Assembly: GCF_000172155.1 (NCBI RefSeq)
Contig: NZ_ABIZ01000001.1
Span: 4,311,105-4,375,104, forward strand
Length of the DNA: 64,000 bases
DNA from: Verrucomicrobium spinosum DSM 4136 = JCM 18804
Lineage (GTDB): Bacteria; Verrucomicrobiota; Verrucomicrobiia; Verrucomicrobiales; Verrucomicrobiaceae
Reading direction: 5' to 3'
Shown here: piece by piece, positions 8,228 through 18,043 of the stretch
Layout: the number at the start of each line of letters is the position of its first letter
Position numbering within the stretch: the first letter of the stretch is position 1
Position numbers and translations under genes: made by a program
The notes under the pieces: model-generated
Database searches by the model: none
What the model saw: the letters and a program-made list of their open reading frames with translations, nothing else
What the model was told of the DNA's origin: nothing

Positions 8228-9475
8228 ATGCCCGCCATTCCGATTCTCATGCCCCAACTTGGGGAGTCCATTGCTGAAGCCACGATTGTCAGAGTGCTCA
8301 TCGCACCCGGGCAGGATGTGGATGAGGGCCAGGAGATCTTTGAGGTCGAGACGAACAAGGCCGTAATGACCGTCACCGCCCCTTGCAAAGGCAAGGTGGG
8401 TGAACTCACGGCGCAGGTAAATGTGAGCTACCCGGTAGGCTCCACTCTGGGAGCGCTGGAAGTCTCCTCCCAGATGGCCAAAGACATGGGCGTGGACCCC
8501 ATCAAGTCCGCCCCTAAGCCTCAGATTGCACCATCCGGTCACCAAAATGGCAACGGCGAGGAGCCCGCCAATCTTCATTTCAAGATCAGTGATGCCGACA
8601 CCATTCAAGAGCGACTGCCCACCGTAGAGCCCGTAGTAGGTGGCCTGCCGGTGCCCGCTGGCGCTACCGGAGCCCACTACATCTCCCCGCGCATGCGTGC
8701 CCGGATGAATGAGCTTGGGCTCAATGCCTCAGACCTCTCTGCCGTGGCCGGAACGGGCGCGGGGGGGCGCGTGACGGTGGAGGACTTTGAGCAATTCCTG
8801 CGCAACCTGGACGCCCATCGGATGACCAACGCATCCCCCATGCGCATTGCCGTGGCGGACTCCATGCGCCGCAGTTGGAGTCGGCCGCTGGCTACCGTAG
8901 GATCACCCGTTGTACTGGACCCCCTGCTGGCCCACCGTAAGAAGGCGAACCCGAAACCTGGCCCGGCCCTCTACGTCATCCGGGCCCTCGCCCTCGCCCT
9001 GAGCGAGGACACCGCCGTTGCAGGCCGCCTCGTAGGCAACCGGATCGTTCACCCTCGGGCCATCGATATCGGCTTCGCAGTGGAAGTGGCAGATGGGGTG
9101 CTCGTGCCCACCCTCCGCGAGGTGGAGAAAAAGCCGCTGGCAACCTTGGTCGAAGTGTACAACAAGCTGGTCGAGCAGGCCCGCAGCCGTCGGCTGCCTA
9201 ATGAGGCCAGCCGACCAGGCATCGCCACCGTTACAAACTTCGGAACTTTCGGCATCGTCTGGGCCACACCCATTCCCCTTCCAGAGCAGAACTTGGTGTT
9301 GGGACTCGGCGCGGGCCGTAAGGCTCCCGTCTGGAGTGAAGAGGTGAAAACCTTCATCCCGGTGACCGAAGCCGAGCTGACGCTGAGCTTCGACCACCGC
9401 ATTCTCGATGGCGGCGGCGCAGGCCGACTGCTGGCCCGCGTGGCACAACTCCTTCAGACCCCGGAGAAGCTCTGA
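8228..9475 (+). CDS. Dihydrolipoamide acyltransferase (E2) of the 2-oxoacid dehydrogenase
   Basis: This 415-residue protein has three modules in order. A lipoyl domain occupies residues 1-80, with the lipoylated lysine K44 in VETNKAVMTV. A peripheral subunit-binding domain spans about 150-190 (YISPRMRARMNELGL followed by GAGGRVTVEDF). The catalytic acyltransferase domain runs to the end, with its DHRxxDG motif at D389-H390 (SFDHRILDGGGAG). One lipoyl domain and a Gly/Asn/Pro-rich linker are seen. It transfers the acyl group made by E1 to CoA. The lipoyl group could be attached by a lipoate-protein ligase like the one at 22256-22999. Confidence 0.92.
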   Translation: MPAIPILMPQLGESIAEATIVRVLIAPGQDVDEGQEIFEVETNKAVMTVTAPCKGKVGELTAQVNVSYPVGSTLGALEVSSQMAKDMGVDPIKSAPKPQIAPSGHQNGNGEEPANLHFKISDADTIQERLPTVEPVVGGLPVPAGATGAHYISPRMRARMNELGLNASDLSAVAGTGAGGRVTVEDFEQFLRNLDAHRMTNASPMRIAVADSMRRSWSRPLATVGSPVVLDPLLAHRKKANPKPGPALYVIRALALALSEDTAVAGRLVGNRIVHPRAIDIGFAVEVADGVLVPTLREVEKKPLATLVEVYNKLVEQARSRRLPNEASRPGIATVTNFGTFGIVWATPIPLPEQNLVLGLGAGRKAPVWSEEVKTFIPVTEAELTLSFDHRILDGGGAGRLLARVAQLLQTPEKL

Positions 9476-9516
9476 TCCTCGCTCCGCCCTCCCGCCAATT
9501 CTCTTTTGATTGACTG

Positions 9517-10470
9517 ATGAAGCTCACTGTTCTTGATGCCCACACCGCCAATCCGGGCGACCTCTCTTGGGACGGCTTGCATGCGCTGGCGGAGTGCACC
9601 TTTCATGATCGCACCCCAGCCAGCGAGGTGGTGAATCGAGCCGAAGACTGCGAGCTGATCCTGACCAACAAGACTGTGATCAGCAGTGACGCGATCCGCT
9701 CACTCCCCAAGCTGAAGTACATCGGCGTGCTGGCCACCGGCTACAATGTCGTGGACATCGCCGCCGCTCAGGAACGCGGTATCACCGTCTGCAATGTTCC
9801 GGGGTACAGCACCGCTTCAGTGGCCCAAACGGTGTTTGCCCTTCTCCTGGAATTGACCCATCGGGTCGGCCATCACGCACAGACCGTTCGGGAGGGCCGC
9901 TGGAGTGCTTGCCAGGACTTCAGCTACTGGGACGGTTCCTTGGTGGAGCTGAGCGGTCGCACGCTGGGCATCCTAGGGTATGGAGCGATTGGCGAAGCGG
10001 TAGCCCGTATCGCGCTCGCTATGGGCATGAAGGTCATTGCCAATCGTCGCACTTGGTCATCGGAACCCCTTCAAGGCGTTGAGAAGGTGGACCTTGAGTC
10101 CTGTTTTAATAATTCAGATGTCTTAACATTACATTTCCCCTTAACACCCAACACTTCAGGCATCATCAATCGCGAAAATATTGCGAAGATGAAACCTGGA
10201 GCATTCTTGATCAACACCGCGCGCGGCCCGTTAATCAATGAGGCCGATCTGGCCGAGGCGCTTAATACAGGTCGCATCGCTGGCGCTGGCCTGGATGTGC
10301 TTTCTTCCGAGCCTCCTGCGGCGGACAATCCTTTGATCGCCGCCCGAAACTGCCTCATCACCCCGCACATCGCTTGGGCGAGCCTGGAAGCCCGCGCTCG
10401 ATTGATCCAGGTGGCTACTGAAAATGTGCGAGCTTACCTGGCCGGGGTGCCACAGAACACGGTGGGCTGA
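9517..10470 (+). CDS. D-isomer-specific 2-hydroxyacid dehydrogenase (hydroxypyruvate/glyoxylate reductase-like)
   Basis: This 317-residue protein has the NAD(P)-binding loop GYGAIG at 154-159 and the catalytic triad R236 (NTARGPL), E265 (VLSSEPP) and H284 (TPHIAWAS). The second cofactor strand ends in ANRRT instead of an acidic residue, which points to NADPH use. It is most like glycerate dehydrogenase/hydroxypyruvate reductase enzymes. It starts 41 bases after the E2 gene on the same strand and may share its transcript. A run of AT-rich, rarer codons appears at about 10105-10165, unlike the rest of the gene. Confidence 0.9.
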   Translation: MKLTVLDAHTANPGDLSWDGLHALAECTFHDRTPASEVVNRAEDCELILTNKTVISSDAIRSLPKLKYIGVLATGYNVVDIAAAQERGITVCNVPGYSTASVAQTVFALLLELTHRVGHHAQTVREGRWSACQDFSYWDGSLVELSGRTLGILGYGAIGEAVARIALAMGMKVIANRRTWSSEPLQGVEKVDLESCFNNSDVLTLHFPLTPNTSGIINRENIAKMKPGAFLINTARGPLINEADLAEALNTGRIAGAGLDVLSSEPPAADNPLIAARNCLITPHIAWASLEARARLIQVATENVRAYLAGVPQNTVG

Positions 10471-10549
10471 AAATTTATCAATTCGGTTGTCAGAAAATCA
10501 CGCTTTCGGGCAGTATCATTCCCTCTGCGTTTTGGATTTTTCTGACCTC

Positions 10550-12043
10550 ATGAAACTGCTTCCCTTCGCCGCCTGCTGTCTCCTCTCTGCCACCCCTCTT
10601 TTTGCCGGAGATTGGGTTAACCTCTTCAATGGGAAGGACCTTGCGGGATTCGTACAGCGGGGTGGCAAGGCGGCCTACGCCGTGGAAGATGGAGCCGTGG
10701 TGGGCACCACTGCACCCAACACGCCCAACAGTTTCCTCTGCACGGAAAAGGACTATGGCGACTTCATCCTTGAGCTGGAGTTCAAGGTGGACTCCCGCAT
10801 GAACAGCGGAATTCAGTTCCGCAGCGAGTCAAAGCCTGACTACAAGTCAGGGCAGGTCCACGGCTATCAGTTCGAAATCGACCCCTCGGATCGCGCCTGG
10901 ACGGCAGGTATTTATGACGAGGGCCGCCGCGCCTGGCTGGCACCTCTGACTACCAACGATACCGCCCGGTACGCCTTCAAGCAAAACGAATGGAACACGG
11001 CCCGGGTGGAGGCTGTGGGCGACCAGTTGCGCACCTTCCTCAATGGAGTGCCCGCTGCCAGCCTGAAGGACAGCATGACCCCGAAAGGATTCATCGCCCT
11101 GCAAGTGCATGGCATTAAGAAAAACGACGCCCAGATGCAGGTGCGCTGGCGCAACATCCGCCTGATGGAAAACCCCTCCAAGGCAGACCTCACCCCTGAA
11201 GCCGCCGCCCCCATAGCGCCCGCATCTCTTGTGGCTGACGGGGCCGAGGTGATGCTGCTCCAGGGTGGATTCAAGTTCACCGAAGGCCCCGCCCTTGCAC
11301 CAGATGGTCGGATATTCTTCACCGACATCCCCAACAACCGGATACACATCTATGACCCGGCCACAGGACAAACCACCGTTCATCGGGAGAACACCGGTGG
11401 TGCCAACGGCCTCATGTTCACTCCGACGGGAGCCTTGCTTGCCTGTGAAATGAAGGCCCGCAGAGTGACCCGGGAATCCAACGGCGAGATTCAAACAGTC
11501 GTCGAAAAAGCAGGCGGCAAGCGCATCAATCAATCCAATGACCTGGATCTCGACGGCAAGGGCGGATACTATTTCACCGATCCCAACTACGGCCAGAAGG
11601 ACGACATTCAGATGGAGAAAGAGTGTGTGTATTACGTTGATCGTGGCGGCAAGGTTTCCCAGGTGGTGGACGACTGCCTCAAGCCCAATGGCATTGTGCT
11701 GTCGCTTGACAAGAAGACGCTCTATGTCGGCGACAACGGATCCAACAAGGTTCGCGCTTACGACATCCAGGAAAACGGGACGGTGAACAATGGCCGTGAC
11801 TTCGCGAAGATGGCAGAAGGCCAGACCACCGGTGGCGATGGCATGACCATTGACCAGTTGGGCAATGTTTATGTCACGGCCCAGGAGTTCGTCTGGATCT
11901 TTGACCCGGCTGGCAAAGAAGTGGCCAAGATCAAAGTCCCGGAAAACCCGGCCAACTGCACCTTTGGTCGAGACAACATGCTCTACATTACCGCCAAAAC
12001 TGGCTTCTATGGCGTGAAAATGAACGTCTCCGGCCGTCGTTAA
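10550..12043 (+). CDS. Exported DUF1080 (3-keto-disaccharide hydrolase-like) and SMP-30/gluconolactonase fusion
   Basis: This 497-residue protein starts with a signal peptide (residues 1-19, cleavage near FAG-DW). Residues 20-205 form a DUF1080 concanavalin-like domain with the typical openings WVNLFNGKDLAGF, YGDFILELEFKV and NSGIQFRS. Residues 225-497 form an SMP-30/gluconolactonase beta-propeller (FTEGPALAPDGRIFFTDI, NQSNDLDLD, KPNGIVLS). DUF1080 proteins include 3-keto-glycoside hydrolases, and SMP-30 proteins open sugar lactones. The fusion could therefore process oxidised sugars in the periplasm. The ATG at 10550 was chosen because it begins the signal peptide. A DUF6807 gene follows 25 bases later. 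Confidence 0.88.
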   Translation: MKLLPFAACCLLSATPLFAGDWVNLFNGKDLAGFVQRGGKAAYAVEDGAVVGTTAPNTPNSFLCTEKDYGDFILELEFKVDSRMNSGIQFRSESKPDYKSGQVHGYQFEIDPSDRAWTAGIYDEGRRAWLAPLTTNDTARYAFKQNEWNTARVEAVGDQLRTFLNGVPAASLKDSMTPKGFIALQVHGIKKNDAQMQVRWRNIRLMENPSKADLTPEAAAPIAPASLVADGAEVMLLQGGFKFTEGPALAPDGRIFFTDIPNNRIHIYDPATGQTTVHRENTGGANGLMFTPTGALLACEMKARRVTRESNGEIQTVVEKAGGKRINQSNDLDLDGKGGYYFTDPNYGQKDDIQMEKECVYYVDRGGKVSQVVDDCLKPNGIVLSLDKKTLYVGDNGSNKVRAYDIQENGTVNNGRDFAKMAEGQTTGGDGMTIDQLGNVYVTAQEFVWIFDPAGKEVAKIKVPENPANCTFGRDNMLYITAKTGFYGVKMNVSGRR

Positions 12044-12068
12044 CTGCCCGCGCCTGATATCACTTCTC

Positions 12069-13082
12069 ATGAAACTGCACCACCTTCCCTTTCTGGCCGG
12101 ACTTCTCGCCTGCTCATCTCCGTTGTTCAGCGCAGAGTACAGCTTCAAGGAAACGCCAGTCAAACATCTGGACATCCTACGTGATGGCAAGATCATCGCC
12201 CGCTGGATGACCGCCTACGACATCTCCAGCAAGGAGCAGGTCCATGATACTTACAAACCCTTCCTGCACGTCTTCGATGCCGAAGGCAGTGGGCCGATCA
12301 CCAAAGGACCGGGCGGCGACTTCACCCATCACCGCGGCATCTTTGAAGGCTGGAACAAGCTAGTGGTGGGCGACAAGACCTACGACCGCTGGCACATGAA
12401 GGACGGGGCGCAGGTGCATGTGAAATACCTCAACCAGTCCGCCAGTGCGGACGGGGCCACGTTCACCTCCCTGGTCCGCTGGCAGGGCAAAGGGGAAACC
12501 GCCGAGCCGGTCCTGGAGGATGAACGCACCTTTAAGTTCCTGCCTGCCTCAGGCCAGTTTTACTCAATCATCGACGTCACGACCAAACTGAGAGCAATCG
12601 CCGGAGACACAACCTTTGACGGAGACCCGGAGCACGCCGGCCTTCAGTTTCGTCCCGCCCAGGAAGTGGACCGCTCCAAGACGGCCTACCTCTATCCCGT
12701 GCCCAAGGCAGACGCCCACAAGGATCTCGACTACCCCTGGTTCGCTGAAACCTACTCACTCAACGGAAAGACCTACAGTGTGGTTTACCTAAACCACGCT
12801 TCCAATCCCGACGGCACGCGCATCTCCGCATACCGCGACTATGGCCGTTTTGGAGCCTTCTTCAAAACGAGCATCAAGAAGGACGAAACGCTGACTCTAC
12901 AAGTCCGCTTCCTGATCGCCGAAGGGGCACTCCCCACCGCCGAGGTGATTCAGAAGGCGTGGAATGAGTACACCGGAAAGAACGCCCCGACGCCGGACGT
13001 CACGCATAAACCGGCGGAAGCCGCTGGCAAACCAGCAGCACCCAAGGCAAAAACCGCCCCCGCGCCGACAAAGTCGAACTGA
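12069..13082 (+). CDS. Exported DUF6807 (PmoA-like) family protein
   Basis: This 337-residue protein has a signal peptide (residues 1-22, ending LFSA). The family hallmark HHRGI (about residue 85, in THHRGIFEGW) and the segments GLQFRPAQEV and YLNHAS identify DUF6807, previously labelled PmoA-like. These proteins are common in Verrucomicrobiota and Planctomycetota, next to DUF1080 and Gfo/Idh/MocA genes. Their activity is unknown. The last ~35 residues are a low-complexity Ala/Pro/Lys tail. The gene lies 25 bases after the DUF1080-SMP30 gene and before a terminator, so the two form an operon. Confidence 0.85.
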   Translation: MKLHHLPFLAGLLACSSPLFSAEYSFKETPVKHLDILRDGKIIARWMTAYDISSKEQVHDTYKPFLHVFDAEGSGPITKGPGGDFTHHRGIFEGWNKLVVGDKTYDRWHMKDGAQVHVKYLNQSASADGATFTSLVRWQGKGETAEPVLEDERTFKFLPASGQFYSIIDVTTKLRAIAGDTTFDGDPEHAGLQFRPAQEVDRSKTAYLYPVPKADAHKDLDYPWFAETYSLNGKTYSVVYLNHASNPDGTRISAYRDYGRFGAFFKTSIKKDETLTLQVRFLIAEGALPTAEVIQKAWNEYTGKNAPTPDVTHKPAEAAGKPAAPKAKTAPAPTKSN

Positions 13083-13106
13083 TTTCGCTCCGCGATGTCA
13101 AAACAG

Positions 13107-13140
13107 GCGGCACACCAAGCAGGGCGTGCCGCTTTTATTT
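13107..13140 (+). terminator. Intrinsic terminator of the DUF1080/DUF6807 operon
   Basis: GCGGCAC pairs with GTGCCGC around a loop of 12 bases. TTTTATTT follows. It lies 24 bases after the DUF6807 stop. Confidence 0.75.
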
Positions 13141-13387
13141 TAAGACCTCCACTCCCTTTAAATTTTCATGACCATTCCAGGCTGAGACTAACGAGACCCC
13201 TCTGCACGTGTTCGTGCTGCTTTTCATAGAAGGCGCAAGAACGCATACCGCAGCGTCCCCCACGCGTCCGGGAAGAACTCCTCGGACGTTTTCTCGTGGG
13301 CGCATGACGCTGTGATCCTCCTTGTGCCCCTCCGTCCCCAGACGGTACGGGGCAAGGGAATCTCGTCTCGTATCTCCAGCCAGTTTC

Positions 13388-15946
13388 ATGACTTTCCGTT
13401 CCACTGCTTTTTCCGTGGCGCTGTCCACGGCTTTGCTGACTTTTAGTGTCGGCACCCCACATGCTGCACTAGCAGCCTCGCGACCTTTTGAAGCCCTTCG
13501 CATCAACTGCGGAGGCGGCACCGTCAAAGACCGCCTCACAGGGCATGTCTGGCTGTCCGACAAGAAATATGCGGTTCGCGGCAAGAAATATCGGTTTAGT
13601 CATAAGCTAAACCTCAAAGAAGCCCAGCTGCCCGCCCCTGAGCTGGTGTACCAGTCCGTGCGCAGAGCCAACCTCAACTACCGGATACGCAGCGTGGCGG
13701 ATGGCACCTACCGGGTGCGACTGCACTTCGTCGATGGTAAGCAACAAGCCGAGCGGAGCATGGATTTCTGGATCGAAGGTGAGCACCTTCTACAGAACTT
13801 CAGCCCCAGGGAAGCCGCAGGTTCGTCGAACCGCGCTTACATCTATGAAGCTGTGGTGCAGGTGAAAGATGGCAATGGGCTCGATATTCGCGGTACTCGC
13901 GGGAGGGGGGATGATGTGTTTCTCAGCGGGATCGAAGTTCTGCCCGCGCCCAGGGGAGCGCCCCTCACCCGCCCCCCATTGGCCAGCCCAAGCGCCCCCG
14001 CAGATCTGGCGCAGCAATTGCGCGACTTTGCAGAGGGTCCAGCTCGGGTGGTGTGGACACGCACAGACGATGAAGAGGATTTCTATCTGAAAGGCGGCAC
14101 GGGCGTGCTCTATGGCTATGACACCGAGGATGGCAAAGGTGAAAGGGCCATCCTCTCTGAACTCCGCAGTTACGCGAGCCCGATGCTCACCCCTGATGGG
14201 AAACATGTGGTATTTACGGATCAAACGAAGCACAAATGCTACGTGGTTGGTTTCGACGGGGCCGGGCTTCGTGAACTGTCGGCAGGGTACGCATCCGACA
14301 TCTGGGAGGATCCCTCCACCGGGGCCACTTGGGTGTACGTGCGGACCGGATGGCGGGACGTGAAAGCCCCCGTCAGGCGCTTCAGGCTCGATGATCCTTC
14401 TGTGTCTGAAGAGGTCTGGACTAAATCTGGGACCGGACAGCCGCAAACCGCGTGGTTCCATCTCTCTGGAGATGGGAAACTCGCGGCCGATGCCTTCCCC
14501 TGGCCGCAATGCGGACTCGCCGATCTCAGCACGGGCGAATTCAAGGTCATGGGCAAAGGATGCTGGCCTGCGGTGGCACCAGACAGCAGCCACAGGTCGT
14601 TTTACTTCATTGGTCAGCACACCGGCGTACAGTTCTTTGACACCCCTCAAGCCACGCCGCGCACCATCAACCTTGCCACCGTACCTGGATGGACCGGACG
14701 GAAGGTGTACCACCCCAGATGGACGAATGATGTGCGCTTCGTCACCCTCACGGCACCCCAATGGATGCCAGAAACGGAGCTTTATATCGGCAGGTTTGAC
14801 GCCGGATTCACCGAAGTGGAAAGCTGGTTTCGCCTCACCTACAACCACACGGCAGACTTCTTTGGAGATGCCTGGTTTGCCGCTTCCAGGAAACACAATG
14901 TCCCCAGCAAGCCTGGAACGGGCAACCCAGGACTCCTGGCGCAGGCAAACGAGAACGAATTGCCTGGAACCGTCTTTGTCTGGGAAAATGAACGCTCCCG
15001 CAACGTCATCACCGCACCAGATGGCAAGGTCCTCCGTAGCTGGTCCGCCCGCTACGATGGAGCCACCCGTCCAAACCGCTGGTTTGGTGCCTTGATCCGC
15101 CAGGGATCCCTTCGACCGGACGATGACGCCGCCCCCGCTTTCGGACGGGCTGCCGCAGCTTCGGGAGCCTTCTCGTTTGCGTTAGACCTTGAACCCGCCT
15201 CTGCATCCGGGAAGCAGGAGGCTGCAATACTTTCCCTGGCAAACTCCAAAGAGAAGCCATTTCTTGAGCTCATCCAGAACCAAGGCACATTGTCGGTCAC
15301 CGTCACCGGTAAGGACAGGAAGCCAGTGAACCTCCTACTGGGGGACGTCATGCCAGGAGCACCAACCCAGATCGCGGTCACCTACGCGTCTGGACAGCTC
15401 GCAGGATACCGTGATGGCAAGGAGAAAGCCCGAATCGCTGCAACCTGCGACCCTGCAGAATGGGATGCCTCCAGCCTGGTGTTTGGCAACGACATCTCAC
15501 ATAGGCGACCTTGGGAAGGGTCTATCGAGAACATTCGCCTGCTAGACCGCGAGTTGAGCGTTGCGGAAGTCGCCACGCTGAATGCACGGTCCGCGAAAAC
15601 CCGACAGGGGCGGCAACCAGTCGCCCAGGTGGTCGTGGAGGCAGAGCTGCTCCAGGCTTCAGAGCCAGATGAGCCCGCCACCATCGCCCCCTATGTACGG
15701 AGCTTGGGGGAGAACGTTTATAAGGTGAAACGCGTGTTGTCCGGGAAACTGGAGGACACTGAGATCATCGTTCTGCAATGGGTGGTTCTGGGAGGTCAAC
15801 CGCTCGCCTCGTCCGAGCGCGAAGAAGGGCAGATCTATCGGCTGGAATTGGAGTCGGCCGACAGCCACCCGGAGCTCGCCGGAGAGCACCGGTCCACCGA
15901 CATCTTTGAGCCCGTGATGAACGTGTACTACGACGTCAACCTGTAG
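13388..15946 (+). CDS. Large secreted protein: malectin-like, propeller and LamG-like domains
   Basis: This 852-residue protein starts with a signal peptide (ending near ALAAS, residue 31). Residues about 35-180 look like a malectin/carbohydrate-binding domain (RINCGG, YRVRLHFVD, DIRGTRGRGDDVFLSGIEV). Residues about 205-560 resemble a TolB/WD40-type propeller with repeated strands and the phrase PMLTPDGKHVVFTDQ. Residues about 600-760 look like a LamG/concanavalin domain (AVTYASGQLAGYRDGK, GSIENIRLLDRELSVAEV). No catalytic site is evident. It probably binds glycans at the cell surface or outside. The ATG at 13388 fits the signal peptide. Confidence 0.78.
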   Translation: MTFRSTAFSVALSTALLTFSVGTPHAALAASRPFEALRINCGGGTVKDRLTGHVWLSDKKYAVRGKKYRFSHKLNLKEAQLPAPELVYQSVRRANLNYRIRSVADGTYRVRLHFVDGKQQAERSMDFWIEGEHLLQNFSPREAAGSSNRAYIYEAVVQVKDGNGLDIRGTRGRGDDVFLSGIEVLPAPRGAPLTRPPLASPSAPADLAQQLRDFAEGPARVVWTRTDDEEDFYLKGGTGVLYGYDTEDGKGERAILSELRSYASPMLTPDGKHVVFTDQTKHKCYVVGFDGAGLRELSAGYASDIWEDPSTGATWVYVRTGWRDVKAPVRRFRLDDPSVSEEVWTKSGTGQPQTAWFHLSGDGKLAADAFPWPQCGLADLSTGEFKVMGKGCWPAVAPDSSHRSFYFIGQHTGVQFFDTPQATPRTINLATVPGWTGRKVYHPRWTNDVRFVTLTAPQWMPETELYIGRFDAGFTEVESWFRLTYNHTADFFGDAWFAASRKHNVPSKPGTGNPGLLAQANENELPGTVFVWENERSRNVITAPDGKVLRSWSARYDGATRPNRWFGALIRQGSLRPDDDAAPAFGRAAAASGAFSFALDLEPASASGKQEAAILSLANSKEKPFLELIQNQGTLSVTVTGKDRKPVNLLLGDVMPGAPTQIAVTYASGQLAGYRDGKEKARIAATCDPAEWDASSLVFGNDISHRRPWEGSIENIRLLDRELSVAEVATLNARSAKTRQGRQPVAQVVVEAELLQASEPDEPATIAPYVRSLGENVYKVKRVLSGKLEDTEIIVLQWVVLGGQPLASSEREEGQIYRLELESADSHPELAGEHRSTDIFEPVMNVYYDVNL

Positions 15947-16369
15947 CCACCCCGTCCCGCATGGCGATCTTATTAAGGCGACAGCGTCTTGCAGCCCATT
16001 TCTGGCTGAAAAACGACCACGCTACAGCTTGCAAACCTCGACTTACTGCCTCTTGACCCGTAAAGCACCCGCCATTCCAGCATTTTCAGCGAACACACAA
16101 GTGATCCCGCCGTGACACACGCGCTGGTACAGCGATGATTGTTCACTCCCCTGTCTCTTCAGCGGAGACATCGTGTTACCTGAGAACGCAGTCCTGATAG
16201 CGTTCAGGAAAGCAGAGCTGCATTCTGAACACGCATCCCTCCAGCCACGAGCTGCGCCGCAGTTCTGGGTTTCCGACGCCTGCACAGGGATCGAGCGAGC
16301 CTTCTCAGTGGCTGAGGGGCAGCCTTTCCTGCCGTAAAACAACAAGATCTGATAGAGCAATTTCAGTCC
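15947..16369. other. Gene-free spacer, nothing recognised
   Basis: About 420 bases lie between the large secreted protein and the SulP gene. I see no credible coding frame, strong terminator or known RNA. It presumably holds the promoter of the SulP gene. Confidence 0.4.
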
Positions 16370-17860
16370 ATGACAGACATCAACTGGCAACGAACGAAAC
16401 AAGAGTGGTTTCCTAATATCCGCAAGGATCTGCTGGCCGGCCTGGTCGTCGCGCTGGCCCTCATTCCAGAAGCGATCGCCTTTTCCATCATCGCCGGCGT
16501 TGACCCCAAAGTCGGATTGTACGCCTCATTCTGCATCGCAGTGGTCACCGCATTTCTGGGGGGACGGCCCGCCATGATTTCTGCGGCCACCGGGGCCATG
16601 GCGTTGCTTATGGTCAATCTGGTCAGGGAGCACGGCCTTCAGTATCTGCTGGCAGCGACCCTTCTCACTGGCGTTTTCCAGATCATAGCAGGAGCCCTGC
16701 ATTTGGGAAATCTGTTGAAGTTTGTCTCCCGGTCGGTGATGACAGGCTTCGTCAATGCGCTCGCCATCCTTATTTTTCTGGCGCAATTGCCCGAGTTTCA
16801 CGGAGCTGGGTGGCAGATGTACGCGATGGTGGCCGCCGGGCTTTCCATCATCTATTTGCTGCCTCTCCTGACGAAGGCAGTGCCATCTCCTCTGGTGTGC
16901 ATCGTTGTTTTGACGGCCTTCTCCATCATCACTGGGCTGAATCTGCGCACAGTGGGCGATCTGGGAGAACTCCCTTCCACCCTTCCCGTATTTCTCCTTC
17001 CAGATGTCCCGTTCAATTTTGAAACTCTCTGGATCATTTTACCCTACTCACTTCCCCTGGCCGTCGTGGGACTGCTGGAGTCGCTGATGACAGCATCCAT
17101 CGTGGACGATCTCACGGACACAGACAGCGCCAAAAACCGGGAGTGTGCAGGCCAGGGTGCCGCCAATGTCGTGGCGGGGCTTTTTGGCGGCATGGCAGGT
17201 TGCGCCATGATCGGGCAGACAGTGATCAACGTGCAATCGGGCGGTCGAGGGAGGTTGTCCACGTTCTCCGCTGGTGTGCTGCTTCTGACGATGATCGTGA
17301 CTTTGGGGGAATGGGTAAAGCGAATCCCCATGGCGGCCTTGGTGGCAGTCATGCTCATGGTATCGATCGGGACCTTCAACTGGGCGTCACTGAAGAACCT
17401 ACGCATCTATCCCAAAAGCTCCAGCATGGTCATGATCGTTACCGTGTTGGTGGTGGTTTTCACACACAACCTCGCATTGGGTGTGCTTGTAGGCGTGTTG
17501 ATGAGCGCCCTTACCTTCGCCCGAAAAATCTCACAGATTGTACGGGTCACCTCGCTCTTTGACGAAAAGGAGAGCCGCCGGACCTACCTCGTTCAGGGAC
17601 AGTTGTTTTTTGTTTCTGCCGGAGCTTTTGCCAAGTCATTCGACTTTCGAGAAGCCCTGAAGGAGGTCACGATCGATGTTTCTCATGCGCACTTCTGGGA
17701 CATCACAGCCATCAACGCCCTGGACAAAGTGGTCCTGAAGTTTCGTCGTGAAGGCACCCATGTCACCATTGTCGGAATGAACGAGGCCAGCGCCACCTTG
17801 GTTGACCGTCTTGCCGTGCATGACAAGTGCGGCACCATGGACAGGATGCTCGAACACTAA
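16370..17860 (+). CDS. SulP family anion transporter with C-terminal STAS domain
   Basis: This 496-residue protein has about 10-12 hydrophobic helices (residues about 20-385) and a cytoplasmic STAS domain (about 395-490, [20 protein letters not shown]). The conserved SulP segments [23 protein letters not shown] and [14 protein letters not shown], the latter followed by a Gly-rich STF motif, are intact. The closest recognised relatives are the YbaR/YvdB-type bacterial SulP proteins. They are annotated as sulfate permeases, but several SulP members move bicarbonate or other anions. No carbonic anhydrase or sulfate-assimilation gene lies next to it, so the substrate stays open. Confidence 0.9.
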   Translation: MTDINWQRTKQEWFPNIRKDLLAGLVVALALIPEAIAFSIIAGVDPKVGLYASFCIAVVTAFLGGRPAMISAATGAMALLMVNLVREHGLQYLLAATLLTGVFQIIAGALHLGNLLKFVSRSVMTGFVNALAILIFLAQLPEFHGAGWQMYAMVAAGLSIIYLLPLLTKAVPSPLVCIVVLTAFSIITGLNLRTVGDLGELPSTLPVFLLPDVPFNFETLWIILPYSLPLAVVGLLESLMTASIVDDLTDTDSAKNRECAGQGAANVVAGLFGGMAGCAMIGQTVINVQSGGRGRLSTFSAGVLLLTMIVTLGEWVKRIPMAALVAVMLMVSIGTFNWASLKNLRIYPKSSSMVMIVTVLVVVFTHNLALGVLVGVLMSALTFARKISQIVRVTSLFDEKESRRTYLVQGQLFFVSAGAFAKSFDFREALKEVTIDVSHAHFWDITAINALDKVVLKFRREGTHVTIVGMNEASATLVDRLAVHDKCGTMDRMLEH

Positions 17861-18043
17861 CCCGAACCGACGGCTCCGCCTTTGCTCGCAAGCATGTACG
17901 AGATCACCCATCATGGGCCAACGCGGCAAGACGACGACCGAGATGCCTTTCCGTGGAGGTTTGGGCGAGCTCCTCGTGATCGGTGCATACGGACGCTCGC
18001 CTATCGTTGAAAACCAGCCTGTGCCCCTTTCCTCATCCAGCCC

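Noticed and set aside
16043..16402. Minus-strand 119-codon frame before the SulP gene
   Set aside because: It has Cys-rich, low-conservation-looking residues, overlaps the SulP start and has no Shine-Dalgarno that I can see.
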